A stretch of 64,000 nucleotides of DNA from positions 54,567,427 to 54,631,426 of the forward strand of contig OY759218.1 of NCBI GenBank assembly GCA_963662175.1, in the 5' to 3' direction. The translations under genes and the position numbers were made by a program. Positions 21,811-34,121 of this stretch are shown here, one piece after another (within the stretch, counting starts at the first letter, position 1; the number at the start of each line of letters is the position of its first letter). The notes beneath the pieces were generated by a model that saw nothing but the letters and a program-made list of their open reading frames with translations, was not told the origin of the DNA and did not search any database. The stretch comes from Aradus depressus (lineage: Eukaryota; Arthropoda; Insecta; Hemiptera; Aradidae).

Positions 21811-23017
21811 TGTAGCATGTCTACCCTATAGACAATAGATAATGCTCAGAACTGGCGATGTCTGCGAGGGAATCGCGATCGCTAGGAGCAAAGTATGGGT
21901 TGTGGGGTATTGAATTAAAGAGAATTGCATTTGGAAGAGCATGCTCGAAACCAGCGATGTCTGCGAGGGAATCGCAATCGCTGGGAGCGAAAACAAAAAA
22001 CATTAAAGATACAATGGAAAGGAAGCCAAGATAATTGTCTACATCCTGTGTATAATGAATATCAGCAGGGTTTCACAGAAGTATAATTGGTAATATGTGA
22101 TTGGCTAGAAATAAAGTGGGCGGAGACCGACGACCAATCAAACCTCGAGAACCGTTCCCCTACCACGGTCAGGTCCCACAAACCACACCCCATTTGGCTC
22201 AGTCTTCGCTCATGTCTTGGCTGATCACCACGTTCTTTTTATATTGTACAGTTGAGTTTGAATATGTGAATTGATAGCAGTCTTCATTCATGTCTCGGCT
22301 GATCACCACGTTCTTTTAATATATTTCACAATCAGTTTGAATATGTGAAATTACTGGTCTTGGTCGAAGTCTCAGGTGATCACCACGTATATTATCTGTC
22401 ATGATATTAGTTTGAATAGGTGAAAGTATTTCTTCTCCATACTTGGGGCCAGACTGGCCACACCGAAATAGTCAGTGAGATACACATTTTGAATTTGGAC
22501 GGTGTAAACTAAGTGAACAATTTAAATCCTATTGTGGCCTCCAGGCATATCTTCAAGAACTATGTGATTAGATATTGTCTATGGTAAGTCCAGAAAGGAT
22601 GACCACACCGTCATTCGCCAGGGATATCATTACAGAGGTACCTCGTAATTAAGTTAGAATTAAGTCCTTCAGACATATGGCCAAATAATATTCAATTGTT
22701 TCTGTTGTAAATATTTAATGTTCTTTTAATTAATAAATATGTTAACTTTCTAGAGTTGGTTCATTCCATTTCCCCCTCCCATGCTTCTTCTGGTTGGCAA
22801 TAGTAATTAATTATTGTTAATTACTGATGGCAACTACCCGTTAGGAACTTGTAACCGTCCTTCCCGTGGGAGTGCACTTAGCTATCCAGGCATTGTTTTA
22901 ATTAAAGTCGCGATATAAAAAATTTTCAATTTTAATAATTTTTTCGGTATTAATTATATTTTATTTATATTTACTAATTACGTAAATTGCACTCACACGA
23001 GAGAGAGAGGTGTTATA
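21811..23017 (+). mobile_element. Solo LTR (1207 bp) of the copy 1/copy 2 family, 4-bp duplication
   Basis: Starts TGTAGCATGTCT and ends GTGTTATA. GTAT flanks it at 21807-21810 and 23018-23021. Interior blocks match the LTRs at 6418 and 10675 throughout, including AAAGTCGCGATATAAAA and GGAACTTGTAACCGTCC. Two copies of the U3 stem element occur, near 21850 and 21950. Solo LTRs form by recombination between the two LTRs of a full element. Confidence 0.9.
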
Positions 23018-23273
23018 GTATATAAAAAAACTTCAATCAATAATTACTTCATTTGGATTTCTGCAAAAGTATAATACTGAAATGCCATCAAATTTTTCTA
23101 AATTTGCAAAAATGTTTAATCTATATGTTCAATCAAAGGTATTTTCTTATTTGGTTGACAGGGAAATGAATAGTAGAGAATACAATACTTCAGCGATTCT
23201 CTTCTTTAAAAAAAAAATAATAAATAATTCTAGAATATTTTAATGATTACAATGTGTGTCATTTTTACATAAC

Positions 23274-23274
<1 letters not shown>

Positions 23275-23321
<47 letters not shown>
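23275..23321. repeat. (TA)n microsatellite
   Basis: About 23 TA units next to a LINE 3' end relic. Confidence 0.95.
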
Positions 23322-23324
<3 letters not shown>

Positions 23325-23398
23325 CTGGTGTGTATACCTATGCGACCTAAGCATCCAATGCTCTTATTTCTTCCTTTTTTCGCACAACTGTGGGAGTC
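23322..23398 (+). mobile_element. 3' terminal relic of the LOA-like LINE
   Basis: Matches the reverse complement of about 13160-13235 (GGTGTGTAYACC, ACCTAAGCATCCA, GCTCTTAT, CAACTGTGGGAG) with several differences. Only the last 80 bp of the element are present. Confidence 0.6.
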
Positions 23399-23615
23399 CT
23401 AAATTTTGCTTACCCAGGTTTAGTTACCTAAGGTCTTTAGAGAGTACCTGACATCGCACGGGCTCGGGACCGTCGCTAAACGTTCCATCCAAAAGACGGC
23501 GTGTTCAATTTTCTATTACCTCCCAGATAAAATAAATAAATGGCCTCGGCCGTATTTCGAACCCGCGATCTTGAGCTCAGTAAGCAAGCACGCATACCAC
23601 TGAGCTACCGGCGTC
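23399..23615 (-). mobile_element. tRNA-derived SINE, copy 1
   Basis: The minus strand starts near 23615 with a tRNA-like head: A box TAGCTCAGTGG (23608-23598) and B box GGTTCGAAATA (23563-23553), which form an internal RNA polymerase III promoter. The body is shared with the copy at 52893-53232. The tail end is unclear because the SINE abuts the LINE relic. Confidence 0.75.
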
Positions 23616-23804
23616 CTCTGTTGTATATATTCTTTATACAGTTGTAAATATCTGTTTGTAAATTCAAAAAATGTATATAGAGAGAGGGGGAGAAGGAGAC
23701 ATCTTAGGTAACGGGATAGATGCAGAAATTAGGTCTTCCTAAGTTTAATAATTTTTGGGAAGGTTTGGAGCGTTAGCTGATGTTGAGCCCATTCTGTAAC
23801 ATAG

Positions 23805-23985
23805 GTTGAGGTATGTCCAACACTAAGTTGAGGTATCACCAAAACTAAGTTGACGTATGACCAACACTAAGTTGAGGTATGTCCCACACTAAGTTGAGGT
23901 ATCACCAACACTAAGTTGATGTATCACTAACACTAAGTTGAGGTATGTCCAACACTAAGTTGAGGTATGACCAACACTTAATATT
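23805..23985. repeat. 22-bp tandem repeat, about 8-9 units
   Basis: Units of the form GTTGAGGTATNNCCAACACTAA start at 23805, 23827, 23849, 23871 and onward, with substitutions in the NNCC part. Confidence 0.9.
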
Positions 23986-23989
23986 GAAA

Positions 23990-25139
23990 ACAATTTGCCT
24001 CAATGCTACAATAATTCGTTAAATCAATATGAATAAGAAGAAGTTCCACAGGCCTTCCATGCCTGGGTTTCAGGTTAAGCCCTAAGCTCTCCATCTAAGA
24101 TCTGTTTTAGCTGATTTGGCTGAAAATCAGCATGTGTCTTACTCAAGGAGGTCTCCACATATAAAATTACAACATATTCCTTGGAGAGATATTAGGGGTT
24201 TGGAGTGAAGCTCTGTACATACTCATATAGCCAAGCAGCCTCACTATCCCAAGTACATTGCCCATCATCTTTTTTTTTTATTCTTTTTTGATCAGTTGGG
24301 TAAATTAGTCGAATCAACCTACAATTACAATATTATAAAAAATATTACTAAATAAAATACCTTTATTAGAATTCTTTAATATCTCTGTGAGTTGCTAATT
24401 TCAACCCAAAATGAACATTCTCTCCTAAGGGCAATTCCATGTAAGTGTGTATCCGCAAAACCTGTCAACATAATGAAAAAAAATAGTTACCTTTCGTTTT
24501 AATTACAATTAGAATATAAATTCAAAGAACATTAAAAAAAAAAAAAGTCATACCCCTTTGCTCAAACTACTCGTTCGATTTCGTCAAAATTTGGAATGTA
24601 GGGTCTTTAATCGGTGCCCTCAAGGATTATACACTTTTTTTTTCAAAAAAGGACACTTTAAACCATTTTTGGGGGAACGAACTAAAACACTGGAGCGGAG
24701 CGGGTCTGGGAGGTGTTCAGCGCGTCACATAATTTCGTAAATCATTTACCAGCTTAGTCCCCAAGTTGCCCAGTGCGCGTAAAAAAAGTTTCATGTAAAA
24801 AAAAATTTTTTAAAAGTTCTTTTTCGGACAAAAGAGAAAAGAAAAGAACTAATTGGTTCATTATGAAAAGCGTAAGAGAAGTGGAAAGGAGAAAAAATAT
24901 GGTATTTTGGCCTTCCTTTAAATAAGTTTCTTTTGTTGAATCACAATCGACAACAGTAAGGCTCTGTCCTATGGTTTCATAAACATTTATGAAATATTTG
25001 GTGAAAATCAACATGAAGGGGCAGTCATTAGGGTTATTCTTGTTCATGAGGCGCGGAATTCTATAAACATATTATTTTATTTAATACATATAGGAATCAC
25101 ATCCAAATAAACCAAATTATCAGTCACACAAAATATTTA
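23990..25139. other. Unassigned; weak repeats
   Basis: A block near 24110 (GATTTGG-TGAAAATC-CATGTGT) resembles one near 27860. A second block with TCGTTCGATTTCGTC is at 24570. These look like diverged transposon-internal repeats. No coding content. Confidence 0.4.
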
Positions 25140-25894
25140 GTAAAGCTCAAGACATAAATGGTACAAAATAAATATATAACAAACGAATCACAGTGTTTCT
25201 TAGAGCTATTAAGCCGCCAGGCACCCTTTCCAACAGTTGACCAGTTCTTGTGGGGAAGTAGCGACTTGTCCGATCTCCGGACTATCGACACCTCACTTCA
25301 TCGGTTTATGAAGATACGAGAGGTGACTCTACAGCCTCCAAAGTCTCTAGACATTCTAGCCTAGTGCTGCTCTCTTAGTTCTTGTAACCAGAGGAAGACT
25401 TAAACATCCTTTGTATCTTATCAAGTTTACAAATGTTCTCCAAGGTGTACGGGGTCCACAATGGCGAGGTATACAGAATAGATCGGCCAGAGCACAATAC
25501 AGACAGAAGAGAGCTGCAGGATCGCTCAAATCCCTGCCATGCCGGCAGATGAAGCCCAACATATTGGTCTATGATCTTCAAGGCACTGTTTTTTGTTACC
25601 TTCAGGATAGGAGTCACGTAAGACGTCTTCCATTGAATACAGACTTCGTCAGAAGAAATCATAAAGGAGGAGGAAAGGAGCTGGCTACTCAGATTCAGCG
25701 TTGGGACATTGAAGGCGGCAAGATCTGAGCCTGTAGATAGAATCAAAGTCATCAGAAAAGACGTTGGCAGTGTCATCTATTCCCTCAATCACCTTTCCCT
25801 TACATTCAAAGTTAGCCGGCAAATTAACTCCTCTCCTCTTGTGCTTCACAAATGACCAGACCTTCTCATTCTGACTCAGGAGAGAAACAGACAC
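25140..25894 (-). pseudogene. Non-LTR reverse transcriptase relic (Jockey/CR1-type)
   Basis: The minus strand first reads WSFVKHKRRGVNLPANFEC and VIEGIDDTANVFSDDF, the linker between endonuclease and RT in Jockey/CR1-type LINEs. A second frame then reads WKTSYVTPILK (RT motif 1 region) and, after a deletion of the catalytic core, SPLWTPYTLENICKLDKIQR, the end of the RT thumb. The YADD box is lost, and a frameshift separates the first two blocks. It is non-functional. Clade assignment is uncertain. Confidence 0.7.
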
Positions 25895-28560
25895 TGACAG
25901 AGGATTTGTAAGTTGAATCCCTACTTTAGCTCAGATCTGAGTTTGGTGAACTTATCATACTAATATGAACTTCTCAAATTATTATCATTTTATGAGCCTT
26001 CCTCTTGCCTAATTAATTTAAACCAAACTGGGTTTCGAATTGATGATTTTTCTGCGAGGGGTCAAGAAATCAAATGGTAAACTGCAGAATATAATAAAAT
26101 GTATCGACGTAATCATCAATGTAAGGGCTGGAGAAAACTGCAAGCCAGTGAAACTAGAGAAATAATTCGTTGATCATGTCATAGTTTTGTTAAAATTAAA
26201 AGGATATGGAATTTTGAAAACCCGGCGCCGGTGTGTTAGATGTGGAATGTTCCTTGAACCTGGCCTCCTACAGATTGGCATTCGTCCAGAACTCTTGTAA
26301 ACACCCTCAGTTGAAATACCGATCTAAGGCAACGCTCCCACCTCCACAAATCCACAACCTCACTTCAACAACAGAAAGAAAGAACTTGTACGCCTCGAGC
26401 AGAAAAAAAACTAGAGTCATCACTGACCAGGAGAGTCGAATTCCAGTTTGTGTGAAGATCGATTGGCCGAAATAGACCCAAGGACGTCGATAAAACCTTC
26501 ATACGTCGTTCTTCTCAAAATAACACCCCCCTCCTCCTTATTAATTTCATATCGGTCGGTCCAATATCTCATGGGAGTATGGGATGTTTCCAATAGAAGG
26601 CCATTCCATAGCTACGGGCGGCACAAATTTCAGACCCAGTGAAAAAGACTTAAGTACTCGAGATCGCTTTCCTACTATTTTTATGGGAATTAATACGTCA
26701 CATGCTAGTATAGGCTTTAGTTACTTGCCTTTCCATTGACAAACATGCAAGTTGATATGTGATTAACAAAGAACACATTTAGACAAGCGTGTAATTCTTA
26801 TTAATTCTAACAACACAAAACATTTTCCCGAAATTCCAATCTGTGTTTGGCATTCCCACAATTTTCAAACTTCTTGAAAACTCCTATGCTACATTCTAGA
26901 TAATATTTTTGAAGATTACCACCAAATTTGAAATCAATCGGACCAATAATTGCAGAAGAATTGAAAGTTTTTTTTATGATAAAATATGATGTTCTCTCTC
27001 CTCTTATCATTAATCTGCTATTGTTGATTTTTAGGTCTCCTGCAGTGAATTAATATGCATTAATTCGAAAATTCTTTCTATGTATTAATAGCTTGGCTTT
27101 AATTATACTCAAGACTTTTCAAACTTGAAGAAAATGGTAAAAAGAAAACATAGATTTTTGAAACTACGCGTCTACCCATCTAAATTCGCACACTTGTGGA
27201 TAGCACGGTCAGACACCTTGCACTCGATAAACGAGTTTCTCTTTGCGGTGTTCGACCCAAGGAGTCGTAAAATGACAGACGATCCAACCTTGAGGGTGGA
27301 CATATTTCCAATGGACTCTGACCGTATCCGAAATAGACGATAGGTCGATAACTCCAGATAAATATTTAATGAAGTTACATTCTATTTTTTTAACCTTCCC
27401 GATATTTAAGGTTATTGACCAATGACTGTCCAATATTGACTTTCGACTGAATTATTAAACATTTGTCAATCAATAATCTATAAAAAGGTCAAATTCATCT
27501 GGAAACACATTTCCGTTTTAAAGTAGGGGGGGAGGGGGGGGGGGGGGGGGGGGGGGGGGGTTGCCAGAGCAGTATATGGAAGGTTATGCGATCATATCGG
27601 AGAGGTTAACTTCAATATTCCTTAACAACTCTCAATGGAATAAAAATGTCGATACGAAATTACATTTGCGAATTCAGAAGTCCGTAAGTAAGACATCTAC
27701 TAATTTTCGTGCAAATGAGGCAAAGGAAAAGAAGTGTTTAGTAAAAGAACAGAAACTTGATTTAAAGCGAATAATTCATATAAGGTGATTACTGACGACT
27801 TTTACATTTTTGCATTCAAGAGATCGTAAAACATAAAGTTTTGGTGGTTATGAAGTTAAGGTTTTTCTTCTCTTTGGCCGATTTGGATGAAAATCTACAT
27901 GTGTGTTACTAATGCTGGTATCTATGCATTCATTCTATCTCGAGTTATTAGGGTTTTGGAGATAAGCTCCCTCCCCTATTATTATCTGCTTTCCCCCCTT
28001 CCTTAGACCGAATTCGCTGAAAACGGAACATCGAATTTTTGACTGATAACATAAAATATTATAGCTGGGGAAATAAAAAACTAGTCCCAGCCCTAAAGAC
28101 TTCTCGGTAAAGAAAAAAAACAATTGGGTTTGTTATGTACCCACAGAAGCCCTCAACTCAATTTCCATTTATATTGGACCAATAATTCGATCTCATGTTT
28201 TGGGACAATTTCAAAATTGCCTCCTCTATTCAACCCAACAATAATTCGCTTTAAAATATTGAAGAATTTAAAAGCTGGCACTTTTTTTTTTCAAACTGCT
28301 GCTTCTTATTAGGGTTTTACCATGTTACCACACTGTTCTAAATACCCGTGGGCAATACTGACATTAACTGAAATTACAGAAATACCCCGATTTTTCATTG
28401 TAATCCATATTAATATCGATGTTATCAATCGCTTTCATTAATTAGTCTAATAGTTATAAAAAGATATTATGGAGGGGAGAGAATGGGATTTCGTGTCTGC
28501 CATTAAGACTCCAACTATTTCAGCTCATATTTCTCTTGATATCACCAGAGATTCAAGTGA
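25895..28560. other. Unassigned; contains G-run 27530-27560 and a dispersed repeat
   Basis: No gene recognised. 28312-28400 (ACTGTTCTAAATA, GTGGGCAATA, CCCCGATTTT) recurs diverged at 47505-47605 and is a dispersed repeat of unknown class. A G homopolymer lies at about 27530-27560. Confidence 0.45.
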
Positions 28561-28576
28561 ATTTAGCTCTCTGCTT

Positions 28577-29725
28577 TTATCTGCCCAGTGCAGAATTTGA
28601 ACCCCGCGCATGATGCTTCCGATAGGCACTAGTTTTTCTATCCTTTAATTTACAATCACGTCTAATTATGTCAGTTCCTATCCTAATTATCTGCTCATGT
28701 AATCTCTCAATAGAGATTATTCCCTGGATCCTAACGGAATTTTCGACCGTCTCTCCATAATGTTTGCTTAATAGTTCACATACGTAGCCTTCCGGAAATG
28801 TATACGTACTATCCTGAAGTCGTGATACTAAATTTGAAAAATGTTCACTGGGTGTTTTATCCATATGATCGGCATAGCCTTGGGTATCAAGTTCCCTACG
28901 GACTATAACGTCATATTTCTCCCCGCAGAACCTAACTTTGAATGCATTGACGAATTCATCAAAAGAGCGGATACTTCCTGACTTTACAAGGAACCAATCC
29001 AGACTCTCGCCCTTTAAATGTGACTTTATGAATTCGTTCAGATTATAAAATTCTCCAATGTGACCGTATGCAATTTCCAAATTTGATATAAAATGGTTGG
29101 GTAAATCCAACACGTTGTTACGGAACGTTACCTTATTACGTTCGTAATTTTTTATTTAAGTATTTTGGAAAGTGACATTGCTAGGCTGGCGAGCAAAGGT
29201 CTGACTTGTGTGCCAATCCCTATGTTCTTCAGGGATGGTGAACGTCACTTGGTCATTATGTTTTGGGGTTGAGACCTGAGTTTGACCCGAAACAGTGTCT
29301 ACTCTCTTCGAGATATCGGCGAATCTCTTCTCACAAATTGAACGAAAAAGGTTTTGGTTCGAATTTATCTCTTCGACCTCCTTATCCAGACGTTGTGTTT
29401 CGGACAAGATCCTACCTGTCACTTTCTGATAACAGACATCTACCATGTCCCTAACTTCAGAAACATGTTTGTCATATCTCCCTTCTAAATTGTCCTGCCT
29501 AGTTCTCAAATCTCCGGATTCAGATCGTTGAGTACCCATATCGCGATTAATGGATTCGATATTATTTGCCATTACCGAAATTGTTTCCCTTATCTCCGAA
29601 GTCAGTTTTCCCTGTTCCGAAATCTGTTGTCCTAGGGAATTTCCCAAGTTTCCCATCTGTTCCTGCATGGCCTTAAGCATTGCCTCTAGGTCAAATTTAG
29701 GCCTTTCTACCGGGACGTCCGCCAT
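28577..29725 (-). pseudogene. gag of an autonomous-type relative of the tRNA-Lys LTR element
   Basis: Reads from ATG at 29725 with KFDLEAMLKAMQEQ and ends at 28577. About 190 codons of coiled-coil N-terminal region are followed by DLPNHFISNLEIAYGHIG and a capsid-like region (ESLDWFL, FDEFVNAFKVRF, TPSEHFSNLVSRLQ). This is the intact order that the fusion ORFs at 7915 and 41774 lack after LPNHxxSxL. One in-frame TAA at 29158-29156 replaces the Tyr codon of the AYVGN motif, so the copy is a pseudogene as it stands. The 5' leader matches 41670-41773 up to about 29821. No protease or RT follows: below 28577 the sequence is unassigned. Gag assembles the particle that carries element RNA. Confidence 0.8.
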
Positions 29726-29825
29726 CTTACCTTCCGTTCTGTTACAATTCAAGTGGAACAAACAAACTAAAATGAAATACTATACGATATAACCTACTTT
29801 CTATGGTGACCTGTCGGATGTCAGA

Positions 29826-30023
29826 GGATAGATAGAAAAATGTGAGTGAATAAAAAGATAAATGTTATATTATCATTGTCTACCGATCTATGTAAAGGTG
29901 TAAAAACTAAGGGTAAAAATATTAAATCTTATTCCATGAAAACATTTTTATTAAAAGAATTCACCACCCATTTAATTATTCAAAAATACAATAGTAAATT
30001 TTAAGAGAATAAGAATCATTACA
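29826..30023 (+). repeat. 5' LTR remnant of element B and two primer-site-like repeats
   Basis: Ends AATCATTACA. ATGGCGCAACAACG follows at 30024, and a second AATCATTACA with TGGCGCCCAACG follows at 30098. The latter looks like the real primer-binding site, which makes 30024-30096 an internal duplication or insertion. Confidence 0.6.
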
Positions 30024-30341
30024 ATGGCGCAACAACGTGGAGCTAATTTTTAAAAAAGAATATAATTATATTTTACCGTACAGAAGAATCATTACAATGG
30101 CGCCCAACGTTTTGGCAATAAAAATGATGGAATAGAAAAAAAAAAAAAAAAATTTTGAGTTGTCCAGATTTATAAGTTTAGAAATTGCTGTAATATATTG
30201 TATGTATTATATTTATTATAGAGGATAGATTTGTGAAGCAAGATGGCGGACGAGGACACAGGTGAGTCGACCCATAGCATGGCGGGAGAGCAAGGTCCGG
30301 AGTTTGTTTAGGATGGGGAGGCGGGAGAATTAGCGGCAGGA

Positions 30342-31289
30342 ATGGACGGAATCGGTAGTAGCCTCGGCGGATTAGGACTCCGGAACGTAGATAGCGATGT
30401 TCGGGAGTCTGGATTTGTGGGAGAAACGGGAGAAAATTCTATTATAGTCACGAGTCCGCTTATAGGGAGGTCGAATTCGGGGGATGAGGATGCAAACAAA
30501 AATAAAGACGATAATCCGTTTAATCCGAGCCAATTTGAGCATATGATGGATCGTATGCAAAAAACATTCGAAAAGATGGATCATAAATTTGAACAGTTAA
30601 GTAGTGAGATAGAAAATAGTAAAAAAGAAATTATCGAAGCGGTGGAGCAAAGGTTGAAGGTTTTTAAAATACAAATAAATGAAATAATAGTGGGGACAAA
30701 AACAGATCTTATTGAAGTTGAGAATAAATGTGAAAATAAATTAATAACAGATGAGAAAAAGAAATTAAATGAAATAGGTAATGCTCAGAAAAATGAAGTA
30801 GAAATAAGTAAAAGCAAATCAAATAGAAAGGAAAATAGAAAAATAAAATTGAACAAAGAAATAAATAAAGATTATATTCCGTTTAATACATTATGTCGGC
30901 TAGGTTTTATTAGAAAAAGTTATAAATTTTCCAAAATATCCAAAGATAAAATAAAAAATAAAAATATCGTTATCTTGAAAGTAAAATTAACAGAAATAAA
31001 TTATAAGAATATTTGTAAAGGAAATTTGGGCCATATTTGCCAAGTAAGTTGTGATAAGACAAAATTAAAGAAAACTAATCATAAAAGAAAAGCTAAAGTA
31101 ATGTTGCAACCAAAGTCGAGGAGAATTAGATATCGGAAGATAAAGTTGTACAGATATGGAAATAGACAAAAACAAAGTAAGCACTTTAAAATACCACAAC
31201 TAATAAATTTAAGTAAAAAGATCCCTAAAGTAAAGAAAATTAGAAATCACAAGAAATTTAAAAAAAAAAAAAAAGTTTCCTTCAGATAA
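30342..31289 (+). CDS. Lys/Glu-rich coiled-coil protein of element B (gag-like)
   Basis: 315 codons. Residues 65-150 (FEHMMDRMQKTFEKMDHKFE onward) are a long amphipathic coiled coil like the gag N-terminus of the neighbouring LTR elements. The second half is very basic (KIKLNKEINKDY, RRIRYRKIKLYRYGN, KKFKKKKKVSFR), which suggests nucleic-acid binding. The frame continues upstream to an ATG at 30243 (MADEDTGES), separated from 30342 by one in-frame TAG at 30309-30311. The true start may thus be 30243 in an intact copy. No zinc knuckle, protease or RT. I call it gag-like from position and coiled coil only. Confidence 0.55.
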   Translation: MDGIGSSLGGLGLRNVDSDVRESGFVGETGENSIIVTSPLIGRSNSGDEDANKNKDDNPFNPSQFEHMMDRMQKTFEKMDHKFEQLSSEIENSKKEIIEAVEQRLKVFKIQINEIIVGTKTDLIEVENKCENKLITDEKKKLNEIGNAQKNEVEISKSKSNRKENRKIKLNKEINKDYIPFNTLCRLGFIRKSYKFSKISKDKIKNKNIVILKVKLTEINYKNICKGNLGHICQVSCDKTKLKKTNHKRKAKVMLQPKSRRIRYRKIKLYRYGNRQKQSKHFKIPQLINLSKKIPKVKKIRNHKKFKKKKKVSFR

Positions 31290-32039
31290 ACCGATGGATT
31301 ATTTTTGATAACAAGGAACTCGAAATTGGATTTTTGTAATGGATTCATGGATATGGCTTGTGGATAGAATTTTGTTGTATTTCGTTTAAAACCTAAATAA
31401 ATGTTAAATAAACATAAGTACTTTATGTAAAAGGCTCAGAAAATAAGAAAAAAATAAAATAAATAAATAAAATCTTTGCTAAATTCATGTCGGTATACGA
31501 AGGGCCGTATGAGATTTTAAAATGTTATGACAATTGATCATATTTGATAGGCAACATAAATAATAACAAAGTAAAAGGGACCTACAACATAAGTGATATG
31601 AGGACTGTAGATTAGACCACTTAGTAATTAGAGAATCAGGGGTACGTGGTGGCCAGTACAAAATGATGTTTCTTGCATGACTTTAATGCATATGGTAAAT
31701 AAAAATAATTCTATGTATAAAAAAAAAAAAAAAAACCTGTTTAAAGGGACATGGTGTGTCCGATAGGATTAGAGGCCGGTCTTACAGAATTAGAGAAGCC
31801 CTACTGACCCATATTACAATATGTTTCCTGGGAAGATAGCGGAAATGGTGTCAGATAGATTATGTGTCGGTAAGGCAGCATGAGAGGTTGGGACCTGACA
31901 AATAGGTATAGCTGTGGAGAGGGGAGAAACCAGGCATTTAAACTGCGGTCTTCGAGCGTTCTTGTCGAGTGTTTTTGTTGGAGACATAATAACATATAAT
32001 TTATGGTTTCCAGATTTACTTTGTGAAGCTCCATTCTAG

Positions 32040-32938
32040 GAATAGATAATTAAAATACACAATTTCTTTGTCAAACTTCACTATATATTCTCAAATACTC
32101 AACTAGTTTCGCCGTGTTAAGGCATTATCAAGAGTCACTTACAAACTGACAGAATTGGTTGACAGGGTAGAAGGTACAGTTATGGAGGGGGTTTTTAGGT
32201 AATGACGGGGAATCCCTTGTTTTTGTTACTCTATACATTCCAATAAACAGATATTTACAAGATAATAATAAATATAAAATAAAAAGAAGAAAGAAAATGA
32301 TATATATATAAAATCTAATAAAGCGAATCTAACAGTAAAGTGTTGGTATTTATATAGGTATGACTCATGAATTATATAAATGTAAAATATTAAAGTGAAT
32401 AAAAACAAATACATAGAATTTAAAGGCAAATTAAAACATCAAATGAAAATTAATTTAAATATCAAGTAGCTAAGAGTCTGATGATTGTGGAAATGTTTTG
32501 CCAACTGACATTCAGAGAATACTATAATTTTCATTTGATGTTTTAATTTGCCTTTAAATTCTATGTATTTGTTTTTATTCACTTTAATATTTTACATTTA
32601 TATAATTCATGAGTCATACCTATATAAATACCAACACTTTACTGTTAGATTCGCTTTATTAGATTTTATATATATATATTTTTTCTTTCTTCTTTTTATT
32701 TTATATTTATTATTATCTTGTAAATATCTGTTTATTGGAATGTATAGAGTAACAAAAACAAGGGATTCCCCGTCATTACCTAAAAACCCCCTCCATAACT
32801 GTACCTACTACCCTGTCAACCAATTCTGTCAGTTTGTAAGTGACTCTTGATAATGCCTTAACACGGCGAAACTAGTTGAGTATTTGAGAATATATAGTGA
32901 AGTTTGACGAAGAAATTGTGTATTTTAATTATCTATTC
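32040..32938. repeat. Inverted repeat, two 413-bp arms, 73-bp spacer
   Basis: Arm 32040-32452 and arm 32526-32938 are reverse complements with few mismatches; the same 40-residue open frame appears on both strands as a result. Each arm contains TTGATAATGCC-TTAACAC-GGCGAAAC (32847-32872 on plus), a motif of the type seen in Penelope-like element ends. This could be a foldback MITE or two inverted Penelope-like terminal repeats. Confidence 0.85.
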
Positions 32939-33894
32939 ACATAATAACAATATGTGACTTGTCTGTCTTTGCTATTGCAATTTTGTTTTGATCAAGTATG
33001 ACCTCTTATATGTTCAAATCATGCGAGACCTTGCTCCATGTGTATGTGTTGGTCGGCTTGTCTGGGTCATATAAGCCTCGCTTGATCATATGTTTTTTTT
33101 TCTTAATTTATGAAATTGAATTTGTTTTTTTGTTATGCATGTTCTTACATTTTATTGTTCATATAGAAATTGTGAAAAAGGAAAAATTTTTATTAGCTAT
33201 GGATTATTTATTAGGAAATATGTGATATTGTTAAAAAAAAAAAAAAAATTGTATAAAATATTAATTAAATTATAAATTAATATAGAGCGTAATAAACATG
33301 AGATGGCAACCACATCTATGTTGACGAGTCGAACTGATAAAACTGTTAAACAAATAAGACAGCTGTCTAGAGTCTTTGATGATTGTCACTGAGAGTTATA
33401 AACATGTATCTAATGTAAATAGTTATTGTAAGTATTTCTTTTTGTGATGTATGCTATTTTATTGTATTTATGGTGGTTGTGTTATATTATGAGAGATAAC
33501 AATTATCATGTAGGTCGGAGATTAATTAATATGCGTTAAGGGGATAGTGTTCTGTCAAAGAAAAAAAAAAAAAATTTAAATAATAATAATTATGATATTA
33601 AAAAAACAAAAAAAAAAAAATGTTTAGTGCCTTCTTCACTCTAAACAAAATTTTGATATTTTAATGTTTTTTTATGATAAAAAAAAAACAAAATTATTTA
33701 TTGAAATTATATTATATTCAAAGATGGGTGTTGGGATTTTTATGGTAAATTTTATATAGAGGTTTATATGAGCCTAAGCTAGTTAGTGTTATATTTTGCA
33801 TGTGTTAATGGATGTGGGGTGTTTTGAAAAAAAAAAAAAAATGTTTGCTAGTTACTGTATTATTGTTTTTAAAAAAAGTTGTTTGCTAGTTACC

Positions 33895-33975
<81 letters not shown>

Positions 33976-34110
33976 TTTCTATGAAATTGTACATGTTATA
34001 TTATTGGTTAGAGGAGGATTTATTGTATAAGTATTTAAAAATGTTATTAGGGTGTTTGAATGAGGATATTGTATTATTGGAAAGAAAGTAAAATTTTTTT
34101 TTCCTCATTA
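32939..34110. repeat. AT-rich 3' part of element B with A-runs (76 A at 33898-33973)
   Basis: Runs of A at 33232-33248, 33560-33575, 33610-33620, 33826-33841 and 33898-33973. They look like repeated slippage or several inserted poly(A) tails. No coding content. Confidence 0.7.
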
Positions 34111-34121
34111 GGGAAAGGATA

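Noticed and set aside
23530..23615. A tRNA gene on the minus strand
   Set aside because: A and B boxes are present but the rest does not fold as a cloverleaf, and the body repeats at 52893-53232; it is a SINE head.
23805..23985. CRISPR-like array (22-bp repeats)
   Set aside because: Units are contiguous without unique spacers, and the genome is eukaryotic; it is a plain tandem repeat.
32226..32429. Conserved hydrophobic ORF, identical to one at 32548
   Set aside because: The identity comes from the inverted repeat. The sequence is AT-rich with no coding signature.
33796..33984. Lysine-rich ORF
   Set aside because: It is translation of a poly(A) run.
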